Shown: positions 1 through 8,902 of the stretch, one piece after another | Layout of the letters: each line of letters starts with the position of its first letter | How positions within the stretch are numbered: the stretch's first letter is position 1 | NCBI GenBank assembly: GCA_964016885.1 | Contig: OZ024759.1 | Coordinates: 27,268,418-27,332,417 of the forward strand | From: Eledone cirrhosa | Taxonomy: Eukaryota; Mollusca; Cephalopoda; Octopoda; Eledonidae | Length of the DNA stretch: 64,000 nucleotides | Direction: 5' to 3' | Notes under the pieces: model-generated | Seen by the model: the letters and a program-made list of their open reading frames with translations, nothing else | What the model was told of the DNA's origin: nothing | Database searches by the model: none | Made by a program: the position numbers and the translations under genes

Positions 1-59
1 CACGCAGTATTACAGAAGACCAGCCTTCCCTATGTGCAAAGTTAACCTACAGTCAGTAG

Positions 60-410
60 GCCCCTCCAAACCAAACACACCCCAACCCACTACTCCGCCA
101 ACACCACCCCTTTCTCTATAAAGTTATGTTGGTACCACAACATCCAGTCCAAATTAATGAGATTGTGTAGGTTTAACGACAAAATAAAAACACCGTCCAC
201 GCTGTAATGTGGACATATAGGTAACACAGTAAAAAGTTCCCAGTCCACACTGTAAATGTGGTTGGTGTTAGGAAGGGCATCCAGCCGTAGAAAACCAGCC
301 AGAAACACCCCTATTTGAGCAAGACATGGTCACCCGACACAACTTGCCTTAAAATAGGACCTGCCTAACCCATGCTAGCATGGAAGATGGACTTTAATCA
401 ATGATGATGA
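60..410 (+). mobile_element. SINE-type repeat, plus orientation, 3' part
   Basis: No tRNA-like head is visible. The block includes the 'ggtgttaggaagggcatcc' core (about 257-280) and ends in an (atg)n tail at about 398-410. The same core and tail occur in the complete SINE at 2823-3155, which fixes the orientation. An open frame of 72 codons on the minus strand (90-308) is a by-product of this repeat. Assignment to a cephalopod SINE family rests on pattern memory; exact ends are approximate. Confidence 0.6.
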
Positions 411-616
411 TATATATAAGTAATAAAGGTGCAATTGGATTGCGTTCACAGATAGTATGCAACATTTGGATGCAAGTCTACATACCTGAGGAGCTTTTAA
501 TTCCATATGTTCCTCGAGCTGATCGGCAGTGAAACATATGTAATTCATAATTAAATATGTATATGATGCATCACTGGTTCTTTGTTCCCCAATTATTATT
601 ATATATATACATATAT
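411..616. other. Unassigned spacer between inverted repeats
   Basis: About 200 bases of AT-rich unique-looking sequence lying between two oppositely oriented copies of the same repeat. No ORF, promoter or RNA motif is apparent; a short (ta)n/(tca)n tract closes it on the right. Confidence 0.4.
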
Positions 617-960
617 CATCATCATCATCATCGTTTAACGTCCGTGTTCCACGCTTGCATGGGTTTGGACGGGGGTTTTCCCACTTGAGGCAAGAGTGAT
701 TGTCTTGCTCGCATAGGACTGTCTGGCGGGTTTTCTACAGCTGGATGCCCTTCCTAACACCAACCACATTTACAGTGTGGGGCTGGGAGGTTTTTACCGT
801 GTTGCCTACACGGCCACATTACAGCGTGGACTGTGTGTTTTTTGTCGTGACACCTACACGACCTCATTTGTTTCGACCTGGATGTTGTGGTACCAACATA
901 ACTTTACATTGAAAGGGGCGGTGTGGATGGGGTGGGGGTGGTGGGACGGGGGGTGTATTT
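617..960 (-). mobile_element. SINE-type repeat, minus orientation
   Basis: Begins on the plus strand with (cat)n at 617-632, the complement of the (atg)n tail, and contains the complement of the same core ('gctggatgcccttcctaac', about 740-760). It is therefore an inverted copy of the 60-410 repeat. Two small plus-strand ORFs (700-912, 777-1010) lie inside it and are not genes. It abuts the 3' side of the LINE pseudogene that starts near 1003. Confidence 0.6.
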
Positions 961-1002
961 TGTTAGAGATGCCTACTGACTGTAGTAGGTTTTACTTTGT
1001 AT

Positions 1003-2832
1003 TTAGGTAAGGCGGGTCTTTTCTATTACTGAGTACCGCCAAAGGTCTCGGTCCAGTGACATTGTCTTGGAGAGGTGTAAGTGTGTGAGGTCAGAATTTA
1101 TCAGCTCGTCCCAGGTTTTTCTGGGTCTGCCTACTCTGTAGCTACTGTCTATCTTTATTGCCCTGCACTTTGTTATACAGCTGTCGTCTTTCATGCGCAT
1201 CATGTTACCATACCAACGTAGCCTTCTCTCGAGTAAACAACATCTGATCCCTCTTATTTCTAATTTTTTCCTTAGTTCGCTTATGCTTTGCCGTTCACGT
1301 ATGTTACTATTACACATCCAGCGGAGCATGCAAGCTTCGTTCCTCTCTAGTCTGCATATATCCTCTGCACACAATGCCCAGGTCTCACTGCCATGCAACA
1401 TTGCTGTTCGTATGCAGGCATCATACAACCTGCCTTTCATTTTTAGAGAGAACCCTTTAGTGGCTAATAGTGGTATAAGCTCTCTGAACTTTTTCCATCC
1501 AGTTCTGACTCTAGCTACTGTACTTTCAGAGCACCCTCCCCCACTGCTGATTTTGTCACCCAGGTAACGGAAGCTGTCCACTATTTCTATAGAACCCTCT
1601 GCGCAATTGAAAGAGCTAGTATATTGTGGGCACTTGCTGCTACTTATTGCACCAGAGCACCGGCCACATGTAAAATCTATGTTCTTAGTTAGCTTACCTG
1701 TGATCCCACTACATCTTTTATGCACCCATACTTTGCATTTGGGACATAAAATGGAGTTTCTACCTACGCCTTTCCTACACACTGAGCATGGCCATTTCCC
1801 GGAAGGGACCGTCGCCTTATTTTCTTTCCTACAAACTAGAACTTTAGTCTTAGCCAGGTTAATTTTAAGCCCTTTTGATTCTAGGCCATGCTTCCATGTT
1901 TGGAATTTCTTCTCTAGCTCGGCCATTGATTCAGCTATGAGCGTTAGATCATCTGCGTATAGGAGTTCCCATGGGCAGCCGGTCTTGAACTCCACTGTTA
2001 TAGCCTGAAGGGCAATAATAAATAGTAGGGGGCTAAGAACAGAGCCCTGATGTACACCAACTTTTACACTAAACTCTTCACTATAATCGTTGTTAATTAT
2101 AACCTTGCTGACTGTTTCTTTATACATGGCTTGTATAGCTCTCACAAGCCATTCGTCAACACCTAGTTTTCTAAGAGCCCACCAGATAATGGAACGGGGG
2201 ACTCTGTCGAAGGCTTTCTCCAAGTCAACAAAAGCTAAGTATAGGGGTTTACTTTTAGCTAGGTACTTCTCCTGTAGTTGTCGTACAATGAAAAGAGCGT
2301 CTGTGGTACTTTTGCCTGACACAAAACCGAACTGCATTTCATCTAGATCACTTCTCTCTCTGATTAGTTGCGCTATAACTTTTTCCGTGACCTTCATGAC
2401 CTGGTCGATTAATTTAATGCCTCTATAGTTTCCCCTATCTAGAGCATCTCCTTTACCCTTGTAACAGTTAATGATGATGCTGCTACGCTAGTCCTTTGGA
2501 ACAACCCCATTCTGTATGACTTGGTTTACTATCCGGGTGACCATGGTGTGTCCCACCGTTCCAGAGGCTTTCAGCATCTCAGCAACTATTTCCGAAGGCC
2601 CAGCCGCCTTACCCATCTTCATATCTTTGATTGCCTTACTTATTATACTACCTTCGACTAACACTGCCGGTCCCTCTATTGGGTCGATGTGGGGGAGACT
2701 GTCTTTCTCCCATTTATTCTCCTCATTTAGAAGCCTTTCGTAGTGACACTTCCAAGCTACCTTCTTATCAGCGTCAGTGATGGCAAGTACACCATCATCA
2801 TTAAGTACATATATATATATATGGAGGTACAT
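1003..2832 (-). pseudogene. Non-LTR retrotransposon (LINE) reverse transcriptase, 5'-truncated, one in-frame stop
   Basis: One reading frame runs from 2832 down to 1003, interrupted only by a TAG at 2488-2490, where the context (VPKD-stop-RSSIIINCYKGKGD) suggests an original Trp codon. The frame then continues through an internal ATG at 2397. Seen in order: a 'KAAGPSEIVAEMLK' block before the stop; 'GFVSGKSTTDALF' (residues about 24-36 after the internal Met); motif A 'FVDLEKAFDRVPR'; motif B 'HQGSVLSPLLF'; the catalytic 'YADDL' of motif C; then a Cys/His finger (CSVC...CPKC...HKRC...CGRC, a PHD-like spacing); 'MLHGSETWALC'; and a basic C-terminal block with 'RRLRWYGNMMRM' and 'GRPRKTW'. The N-terminal endonuclease is absent: the sequence stops at a (TA)n tract near 2805-2832. 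A second copy lies at 7863-8776. RT identity is firm. The clade (RTE/CR1-like) is a guess. The element is defective as it stands. Confidence 0.9.
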
Positions 2833-3155
2833 GGCTTAGTGGTTAGAGCATTGGCCTTGCAAACGAAAGGTTGTGAGTTCAATTCTCAGACCGGGTGATG
2901 TGTTGTTTCCTTGAGCAAGACACTTTATTTCACATTGCTCCAGTTTACTCAGCTGTAGAAATGAGATGATAGGGACTGGGGTCCATATCATTCCACTGAA
3001 AAGTGGTCGTGGAGGTGACACAGCAAAAAAGCACCCAGCACTCACTGTAAATGGGGTTGGTGTTAGGAAGGGCATCCAGCTGTAGAAATCGAGCCAGAAT
3101 CAGTTCTCGTCCCACCCTTGCAAGCAGGGAAAAGTGGACGTAAAATGATGATGAT
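2823..3155 (+). mobile_element. tRNA-headed SINE with (atg)n tail
   Basis: The head (about 2826-2895) has a Pol III A box 'TGGCTTAGTGG' and a B box 'GAGTTCAATTCTC', the internal promoter of a tRNA-derived SINE. It is followed by 'gagcaagacactttatttcacattgctcc', a body with the 'gttggtgttaggaagggcatcc' core (about 3055-3080), and an (atg)n tail running into (ta)n. It looks complete and sits directly against the truncated 5' end of the LINE pseudogene. Family membership is from memory of cephalopod SINEs. Confidence 0.75.
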
Positions 3156-3157
3156 GA

Positions 3158-3182
3158 TGATATATATATATATATATATATC
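3158..3182. repeat. (TA)n microsatellite
   Basis: Uninterrupted TA run at the SINE tail. Confidence 0.9.
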
Positions 3183-3625
3183 AGCTAAAATTCAGTGATG
3201 TTCAGATTCCAAAGCATAGTTTCTCTCTCTCTTTCAGATGTATGTTCAAATAAGTAAGACTTTATGTTGCTGTTTCTTTTCCCTATCTGCTTTGTTTCAC
3301 ATTACTGCCTCTCTGAAACTCTCACATTTTATTCATAACATTACCATATTTCTAATGAAAATACTGCTTAGGGTGTTCAGGTCATATTAAAAATAATTAT
3401 GAATTTGCAGAGATTTAATAAAATCACTAACTTTCTAATTATTCATCTTTGTTTCGAACAAATATGAAAACCTCAAAATAAACAGCTTTCATATTCAGAG
3501 GGCAGTTTCTGGCAGTCAGTATCAAAAGGGCTTATTATTATTATTAGTAGTAGTAGTATTATTTAATTCCCTTGGGTTTTACCTTCTCTTCTCTCTCATT
3601 CTGGTAATAATGATAATAATAATAA
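3183..3625. other. Unassigned AT-rich sequence
   Basis: No gene-like feature seen. It contains short trinucleotide runs (tta/gta near 3533-3560 and ata near 3608-3627). Confidence 0.4.
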
Positions 3626-3800
3626 TAATTGTTTCTACTTTTGGCACAAGGCCAGCAATTACCCAGTGCATTACTGGTACTTTATTTTATCGATCCCGTA
3701 AGGATGAAAGGTAAAGTTAACCTTGATGGTATTTGAACTCAAATGGTAAAGGGACGTAACTATGCTAGAAAGCATGGCGTCCAACCCTCTATCGAAAAAT
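3626..3800 (-). mobile_element. tRNA-derived SINE fragment, minus strand
   Basis: Reads on the minus strand as a SINE: the tRNA-like head is near 3740-3800 (B-box complement 'tttgaactcaaatgg'), the body is 'gtaccagtaatgcactgg', and the tail includes 'gccttgtgccaaaagtagaaac'. The same family recurs at 4190-4320, 4530-4665, 5340-5462, 5487-5683 and 5821-6015. Confidence 0.7.
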
Positions 3801-3845
3801 AATAATGATAAAGAAGAAAAAAATGCCTTCTAATAAATGTATCTA

Positions 3846-4100
3846 TCCCCACAGACGACAATATATCTCCTAAGGAAATGGACAAACTCTCCAAATATAA
3901 AGGGCTAGAGATAGAAATAACTCGAATGAGGAAAATGCAAACTGAAACAATACCTATAACAATAGGTGCTCTGGGAATGATAAAAGAAACACACAGACAA
4001 ATACATAGCCAAAACCCCAGGACTTACAAATATATACAGCATACAAAACTAACACTACTAGGCACTGCACACATATTACGAAAAATACTATTAATACAAT
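3846..4100 (+). pseudogene. LINE 3' coding fragment (C-terminal domain after the RT)
   Basis: An open frame (ATG at 3878) reads 'KYKGLEIEITRM', then 'TIPITIGALGMIKETH', then 'LLGTAHILRKIL'. From memory these resemble a block repeated many times in cephalopod and other invertebrate LINE-like ORFs (typically ...LEIEVSRMW..., ...VVIGALGMIKKG..., ...GTAHILRKAL...). The fragment has no RT domain of its own and is followed by decayed sequence. It is a retrotransposon relic, not a host gene. The identification is by motif recall; no search was run. Confidence 0.65.
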
Positions 4101-4189
4101 AGAAACAATTTCAGCAAAAACTACACTGCTGATATCCAAGGCACACAGAGCTGTGCTCGGTAAAGCACTAATGATGCGTAATAAAAATA

Positions 4190-4320
4190 ATAATTGTTTC
4201 TACTATTGGCACAAGGCCAGCAAATTACCCAGTACATTACTGGTACTTTATTTTATCGACCCCGTAAGGATGAAAGGCAACGTTAACCTCGGCGGGATTT
4301 GAACTCAGAATGTAATAAAA
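4190..4320 (-). mobile_element. SINE fragment, minus strand
   Basis: Contains 'ttggcacaaggccagcaaat', 'ggtactttattttatcgacc' and 'cggcgggatttgaactcag', the complement of the SINE body and B box. The tRNA-like head is cut off just after the B box. Confidence 0.65.
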
Positions 4321-4335
4321 ATAATAATAATGGTT

Positions 4336-4525
4336 TCTTATATAGGCACAAGGCCAGCAATTTTAGGAGAAGGGAAAGTCAATTAGATCAACCCCAGTGC
4401 ATTAGTGGTACTTTATTTTATTGACCCTGTATGCTTTTCATCTTTACGGTGTCGATAAAATAAAGTACCAGTAATTCACTGGGGTCAATCTAATCGACTT
4501 TCCCTTCCCCAAAAATTGTTGGCAT
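4336..4525. repeat. Foldback of two SINE fragments
   Basis: Left arm about 4354-4425 and right arm about 4445-4520 are inverted copies: 'aagtcaattagatcaaccccagtg' faces 'cactggggtcaatctaatcgactt'. They appear to be two partial SINEs of one family inserted in opposite orientation, joined at 'tatgcttttcatc'. Such a pair can form a cruciform or hairpin RNA. Confidence 0.65.
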
Positions 4526-4529
4526 AATA

Positions 4530-4665
4530 ATAATGTTTCTACTTTTGGCACAAAGCCAGCAATTATCACTGTACATTACTGGTACTTTATGTTTATCGAC
4601 CCCCTCGGCAGGATTTGAACTCAGCACCTAAAGGACCATAACTCTATACTGCAAAGCATGGTGTC
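4530..4665 (-). mobile_element. SINE fragment, minus strand
   Basis: Body 'tttctacttttggcacaaag' with B-box complement 'ggcaggatttgaactcagc', and a head ending 'gcaaagcatggtgtctgac'. Internally shortened relative to the copy at 3626. Confidence 0.6.
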
Positions 4666-5214
4666 TGACGCTATAATAGCAACAACAACAATGGCATCTA
4701 ATATATGATTTATTGCATGTTTTCTTTAAGCACATTAATACCATTGTTTTGTTTCTTACTTCTGGGGTTGGTAATATATAGTACCAGTCATACATTGAGG
4801 GTGACAAATTAAAAGTATCAGTCACCTACAAAATTTCTTCCAACAAATTATATCTATTCTATTTTTATATTTCTTATATTTCTATTGGTTCTGACCATAC
4901 TGGAGCAACTGCTTTTGTATAATTCGGGTTTATTTTTTGCCTTCACATATTTTTTTTTATTGCTGATTTCATTTTTTTTTTTATTGCTGATTTCATATTT
5001 TTTTTAATTTTTATCACCATATCTATATTATAAAAGAGTAGCTGTTTCTTCCTCAAAATAAATAATATCAAAATCTCTTAGATTTGATATTATGTGAGAT
5101 AAAGCCATTACTATATATACAATAGTATATACAGAGTAATGTAAATGCTAAAGGGTTAAGTTATATATTTTGTTTCAATCCTGTGTTCTTTTATTTGTAT
5201 TAATTTCTTGACAG
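4666..5214. other. Unassigned AT-rich sequence with a short tandem duplication
   Basis: About 550 bases with no recognisable gene. A 16-base block 'ttattgctgatttcat' embedded in T-runs occurs twice (about 4957-4975 and 4981-4997). The right end is pyrimidine-rich and finishes in a good splice-acceptor pattern ('tattaatttcttgacag' ending at 5214). Confidence 0.4.
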
Positions 5215-5338
5215 TATTGCAAGGTGTAGAGAATTTAAATAAGACAACAGAAGCTTCTCCATCAATAATAACAATCAACTCGTCAATTGCAACCCTGTCA
5301 AAAACAACAAAATCAAATGTGTCATTAATAACATTAAG
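5215..5338 (+). other. Possible exon of a Ser/Thr-rich protein (weak)
   Basis: After the acceptor-like 'ttcttgacag' the frame LQGVENLNKTTEASPS... reads open and is rich in Ser, Thr, Asn and Ile, with three N-glycosylation sequons (N-K-T, N-S-S, N-V-S), like an extracellular stalk. A GT follows 'attaag' at 5339 but the donor context ('gttctt') is poor, and a minus-strand SINE starts right there. No partner exon joins it in phase. It may be a SINE-disrupted exon or coincidence. Confidence 0.2.
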
Positions 5339-5339
5339 G

Positions 5340-5462
5340 TTCTTTGAGGATGTAAGGCAAAGTCAACCTCGGCGGGATTTGAACTCAGATCGTAAAGGGA
5401 CGTAACTATGCTGGAAAGCATGGTGTCTGACCCTCTACCGATACTGTCAATCCACCGCCCTA
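5340..5462 (-). mobile_element. SINE fragment, minus strand
   Basis: Starts 'gaggatgtaaggcaaagtcaacctcggcgggatttgaactcag' in pieces that match the body-to-head part of the local SINE family. The tRNA-like head at about 5395-5462 ends 'ctaccgatactgtcaatcc'. Confidence 0.7.
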
Positions 5463-5486
5463 AAAAAAAATAATGCTGAAGAGCAT

Positions 5487-5683
5487 GGGTGATTGGCAGT
5501 ATCGGTAGAGAGTAGACGCCCTGCTTTCCAGCATAGTTACGTCCCTTTACGATCTGAGTTCAAATCCCGCCAAGGTCAACTTTGCCTTTCATCCTTACGG
5601 GGTAGATAAAATAAAGTACCAGTAATGTACTGGGTAATTGCTGGCCTTGTGCCAAAAGTAGAAACAATTATTTCTTTGACAAA
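5487..5683 (+). mobile_element. tRNA-derived SINE, plus strand
   Basis: Head 'gattggcagtatcggtagag' followed by 'gagttcaaatcccgcc' (B box about 5559-5572), body 'aaagtaccagtaatgtactgg' and tail 'gccttgtgccaaaagtagaaac'. It faces the preceding minus-strand copy head to head. Confidence 0.75.
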
Positions 5684-5820
5684 AGTAGAAAGAATTATTT
5701 CTCTGTGTATGTGGCATATGGAAATCCAATGACACAATCTTCAGCATTATTTCTTTGACAACCTGTGTATGTGGCATATGGAAATCCAATGATACAATCT
5801 TCAGCATTATTTCTTTGACA
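5684..5820. repeat. Short tandem duplication, about 62-bp unit
   Basis: The block 'ctgtgtatgtggcatatgg' plus 'aatccaatgacacaatcttc' and 'agcattatttctttgaca' occurs at about 5702-5759 and 5763-5820, and again after the next SINE at about 6024-6081. Point differences separate the copies. Confidence 0.75.
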
Positions 5821-6015
5821 AGGGCGGGGGATTGGCAGTATCAGTAGAAGGTCAGACGCCATGCTTTCCAGCATAGTTACGTCCCTTTACGGTCTAAGTT
5901 CAAATCTCGCCAAGGTTAACTTTGCCTTTCATCCTTACGGGGTAGATAAAATAAAGTACCAGTAATGCACTGGGTGATTGCTGGCCTTGTGCCAAAAGTA
6001 GAAACAATTATTTCT
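5821..6015 (+). mobile_element. tRNA-derived SINE, plus strand, second copy
   Basis: Very similar to 5487-5683 from 'gattggcagtatc' to 'gccaaaagtagaaacaatt'. The following 'tttctttgacaacctgtgtatg' block is shared as well. This implies segmental duplication of SINE plus flank rather than two independent insertions. Confidence 0.75.
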
Positions 6016-6085
6016 TTGACAACCTGTGTATGTGGCATATGGGAATCCAGTGACACAATCTTCAGCATTATTTCTTTGACAAACA
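6016..6085. repeat. Third copy of the 62-bp block
   Basis: Repeats 'cctgtgtatgtggcatatgg' through 'cagcattatttctttgaca' seen twice at 5702-5820, with a few substitutions. Confidence 0.7.
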
Positions 6086-6176
6086 ATATTTTTTTCATAT
6101 TTATGTTGATCTAATTTTATTAAATTGAAATTTTAATTTAAACTGACTAATTTCTACTGTTTATATATTTTTACAG

Positions 6177-6245
6177 TTTTATGAGGCACTGAAACAGGAT
6201 GATTATCATGATTATGATGATGATGCTACTGATGACAGGGATGAC

Positions 6246-6276
<31 letters not shown>

Positions 6277-6362
6277 GTGCTGATAATGATGATGATGGTG
6301 ATGATAATGATGAGGGTGATGATTATGATTGTGGTGATGGAAGCAAATGGAAAATCAATTGA
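6177..6362 (+). other. Possible terminal exon with Asp-rich tail (weak)
   Basis: A splice-acceptor pattern (branch-like 'ctgactaat', pyrimidine-rich stretch, 'tttttacag' ending at 6176) is followed by 62 codons open to TGA at 6360-6362: FYEALKQDDYHDYDDD, a run of Asp from (gat)n, then GSKWKIN. Asp/Glu-rich C-terminal tails are common in calcium-binding and chaperone proteins. Equally, this may be a (GAT)n microsatellite behind a chance acceptor. No upstream exon in matching phase is visible: joining it to 5215-5338 would hit a stop at once. Confidence 0.25.
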
Positions 6363-6655
6363 ACTAATTAATTAATTAAATATTTAGCTTATTCAACCAA
6401 TTAAAACAATAATTGAGGCAAAGTTATGAGTATGGTTTAAATTCCTAAGTGAAAGAGACTGACCACTCCACACAGGCTGTAAAATACACTTGAGAAAAGG
6501 CATAAAAGCCACACATTCACCCTCGTGCTCATCTCTTCTGTACATTTGGAACTTTAAACTCTCATAGGAAATCATTTTAAATCATTTTTAAGGCCACCAA
6601 CAACGAAAAACAAAAAAAAAAAACATGAAAAGATGGGGATTTCGAACAAAGTTGT
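6363..6655. other. Unassigned sequence
   Basis: No feature recognised apart from a 13-base A tract near 6611. Confidence 0.4.
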
Positions 6656-6783
6656 GGTATGAATATATATATGTAAGTATAATATGTATATATATAATGG
6701 ATATATATAAATGTAATGTATATATATATAAGTATAATATGTATATATGTAATGTATATATAAATGTGTGTGTGCGCATAAAT

Positions 6784-6831
<48 letters not shown>

Positions 6832-7075
6832 ATGTTATGTGTGTATATATATTAGATTTATCTATGCATCTGACATGTATGTATGATTGCATGTATGTAT
6901 GTTTATATGATTGTATGCATGTATGTATATATGAATGTCTGTATGTGTATATGTTTGGTTCCCATGCATTAGTCATTGATCCTGTGTGTTTCATTTCTAA
7001 ATTTCCCAATAAGAATCTATTTGAATGCATGTGTATATACTTGTGTAAATATATATATATATATATTTGTGTGTC
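6656..7075. repeat. AT-rich microsatellite field
   Basis: Composed of (ta)n, 'gtatgtat' and related dinucleotide/tetranucleotide runs, including a pure TA run at about 6786-6829. ORFs rich in Ile-Tyr repeats across 6572-7124 are translations of the microsatellite. Confidence 0.9.
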
Positions 7076-7591
7076 TAGGTTATTATGTTTGGATGTGACC
7101 ATCCATGTAAACTCGCATGTCTGAAGAAGTGTTGATTAAGAGTCAGAATCCGATCACCTGATTGATACTGAAACAGTTGTAATATGCAATAAAGTTTCAT
7201 AAAAAGCTGCAAATCTGACTTCTTATTGTCACTATATATATATGTGTGTGTGTGTGTGTGCACGTGCAGTTGTGTGTCTGTGTGATATATTCATAGTAAG
7301 TATGTGGAAATATTGATCAAATGAATGGGACATAATTACATTTTTAGTAAGAACTGTCTCTAGGGATTTGTTAATCAATAGGTTATATATTTCATTGTAA
7401 TAAAATTGGCTGCAGATAAGCTTGTTTGTTGTTTTTACTCCTTTATTTCTAACTTGCATTGGGCTATATACCATATTTGTATATATACCATATTTTGGCT
7501 ATATAAATACATATATGTATTTATCTCAGAAGATCCCATTCAGGGTGAAAGCAGCGATTCTTTGCTTAAACTTTAATCTGTTATTTTGATA
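7076..7591. other. Unassigned, possible 3' end of an unknown repeat
   Basis: Includes 'gtctgaagaagtgttgatt' and 'gcaataaagtttcat' (polyadenylation-like AATAAA near 7186), with a (gt)n tract at 7243-7262. It gives an impression of a dispersed repeat but I cannot classify it. Confidence 0.3.
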
Positions 7592-7611
7592 AATATATAT
7601 ATATATATATA
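7592..7611. repeat. (AT)n microsatellite at LINE junction
   Basis: Pure AT run immediately left of the plus-strand LINE fragment. Confidence 0.85.
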
Positions 7612-7862
7612 TGTCAAAGAGTAAGGTCATAGTATGTAGAAAGGAAAACAGGGTTCAGATCCCCTCTGGGAAATGGCCTTGCTCAGTGTGCAGGAAAAGA
7701 GCAGGCAGAAATTCCATCCTCTGTCCCAAATGCAAGCTATGGGTACATAAAAGATGTAGTGGGATTACAGACAGGCTAGCAAAGAATGTAGGCTTTATAT
7801 GTGGCCAATGCTTAGGTACAGTAAGTAACAAGTGCCCACATGACACCTTCAAATGTCCAGAT
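7612..7862 (+). pseudogene. LINE fragment: Cys/His finger segment, plus strand
   Basis: Encodes 'KSKVIVCRKENRVQIPSGKW' then a finger with CSVC, CPKC, HKRC and CGQC pairs, homologous to the segment following YADD in the LINE at 1003-2832 but differing at many residues, so from another subfamily. It begins mid-element at a microsatellite and ends at 'tgtccagatg'. There it joins a minus-strand LINE piece, so the 155-codon ORF 7611-8078 is a chimera and not a gene. Confidence 0.85.
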
Positions 7863-8771
7863 GGTATGCAGGCATCGTACAACCTGCCTTTCATTTTTAG
7901 GGAGAACCCTTTCAGAGCACCCTCCCCCACTGCTGATTTTGTCACCCAGGTAACGGAAGCTGTCCACTATTTCTATAGAACCCTCTGCGCAGTTGAAAGA
8001 GCTAGTATTTTGTGGGCACTTGCTGCTACTTATTGCCCCAGAACACCGGCCACATGTAAAATCTATGTTCTTAGTTAGCTTACCTGTGATCCCACTACAT
8101 CTTTTATGCACCCAAACTTTGCATTTGGGACACAAAATGGAATTTCTACCTACGCCTTTCCTACACTCTGCGCATGGCCACTTCCCGGAGGGGACCGCGG
8201 CCTTATTTTCTTTCTTACAAACTAGAACTTTAGTCTTAGCCAGGTTAATTTTAAGGCCTTTTGATTCTAGGCCGTGCTTCCATGTTTGGAATTTCTTCTC
8301 TAGCTCGGCCATTGATTCAGCTATGAGCGTTAGATCATCTGCGTATAGGAGTTCCCATGGGCAGCCGGTCTTGAACTCCACTGTTATAGCCTGGAGGGCA
8401 ATAATAAATAGTAGGGGGCTAAGAACAGAGCCCTGATGAACACCAACTTTTACACTAAACTCTTCACTATATTCGTTGTTAATTCTAACCTTGCTGACTG
8501 TTTCTTTATACATGGCTTGTATAGCTCTCACAAGCCATTCATCAACACCTAGTTTTCTAAGAGCCCACCAGATAATGGAACGGGGGACTCTGTCGAAGGC
8601 CTTCTCCAAGTCGACGAAAGCTAACTATAGGGGTTTACTTTTAGCTAGGTACTTCTCCTGTAGTTGTCGTACAATGAAAAGAGCGTCTGTGGTACTTTTT
8701 CCTGACACAAACCCGAACTGCATTTCATCTAGATCAATTCGCTCTCTGATTAGTTGCGCTATTACTTTTTC

Positions 8772-8776
<5 letters not shown>
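7863..8776 (-). pseudogene. LINE reverse transcriptase fragment, minus strand, with stop and internal deletion
   Basis: Reads from 8776 leftward as 'TEKVIAQLIRER', 'GFVSGKSTTDALF', motif A 'AFVDLEKAFDRVPR', 'HQGSVLSPLLF', 'YADDL' and the Cys/His finger, closely matching 1003-2832. A Tyr codon before 'LAFVDL' is TAG near 8625. About 68 bases present in the other copy (between 'ccctttag' and 'ctttcagagc', 1454-1531) are missing at 7911, with 'cttt' microhomology, causing a frameshift. Both ends lie at breakpoints: (AT)n on the right and the inverted LINE piece on the left. Confidence 0.88.
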
Positions 8777-8826
<50 letters not shown>

Positions 8827-8839
8827 TATATATATAAAC

Positions 8840-8875
<36 letters not shown>

Positions 8876-8902
8876 TATTATATACATATGATATATATAT
8901 CT
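8775..8902. repeat. (TA)n microsatellite
   Basis: Long TA run with occasional AA interruptions, directly at the broken 5' end of the LINE fragment. Confidence 0.92.

Noticed and set aside
1193..2428. Plus-strand ORFs of 112-133 codons (1193-1567, 1607-2008, 2090-2428)
   Set aside because: Antisense shadows of the LINE RT pseudogene; no protein-like motifs of their own.
6572..7124. Long Ile/Tyr/His-rich ORFs on both strands
   Set aside because: Translations of (TA)n and (GTAT)n microsatellites.
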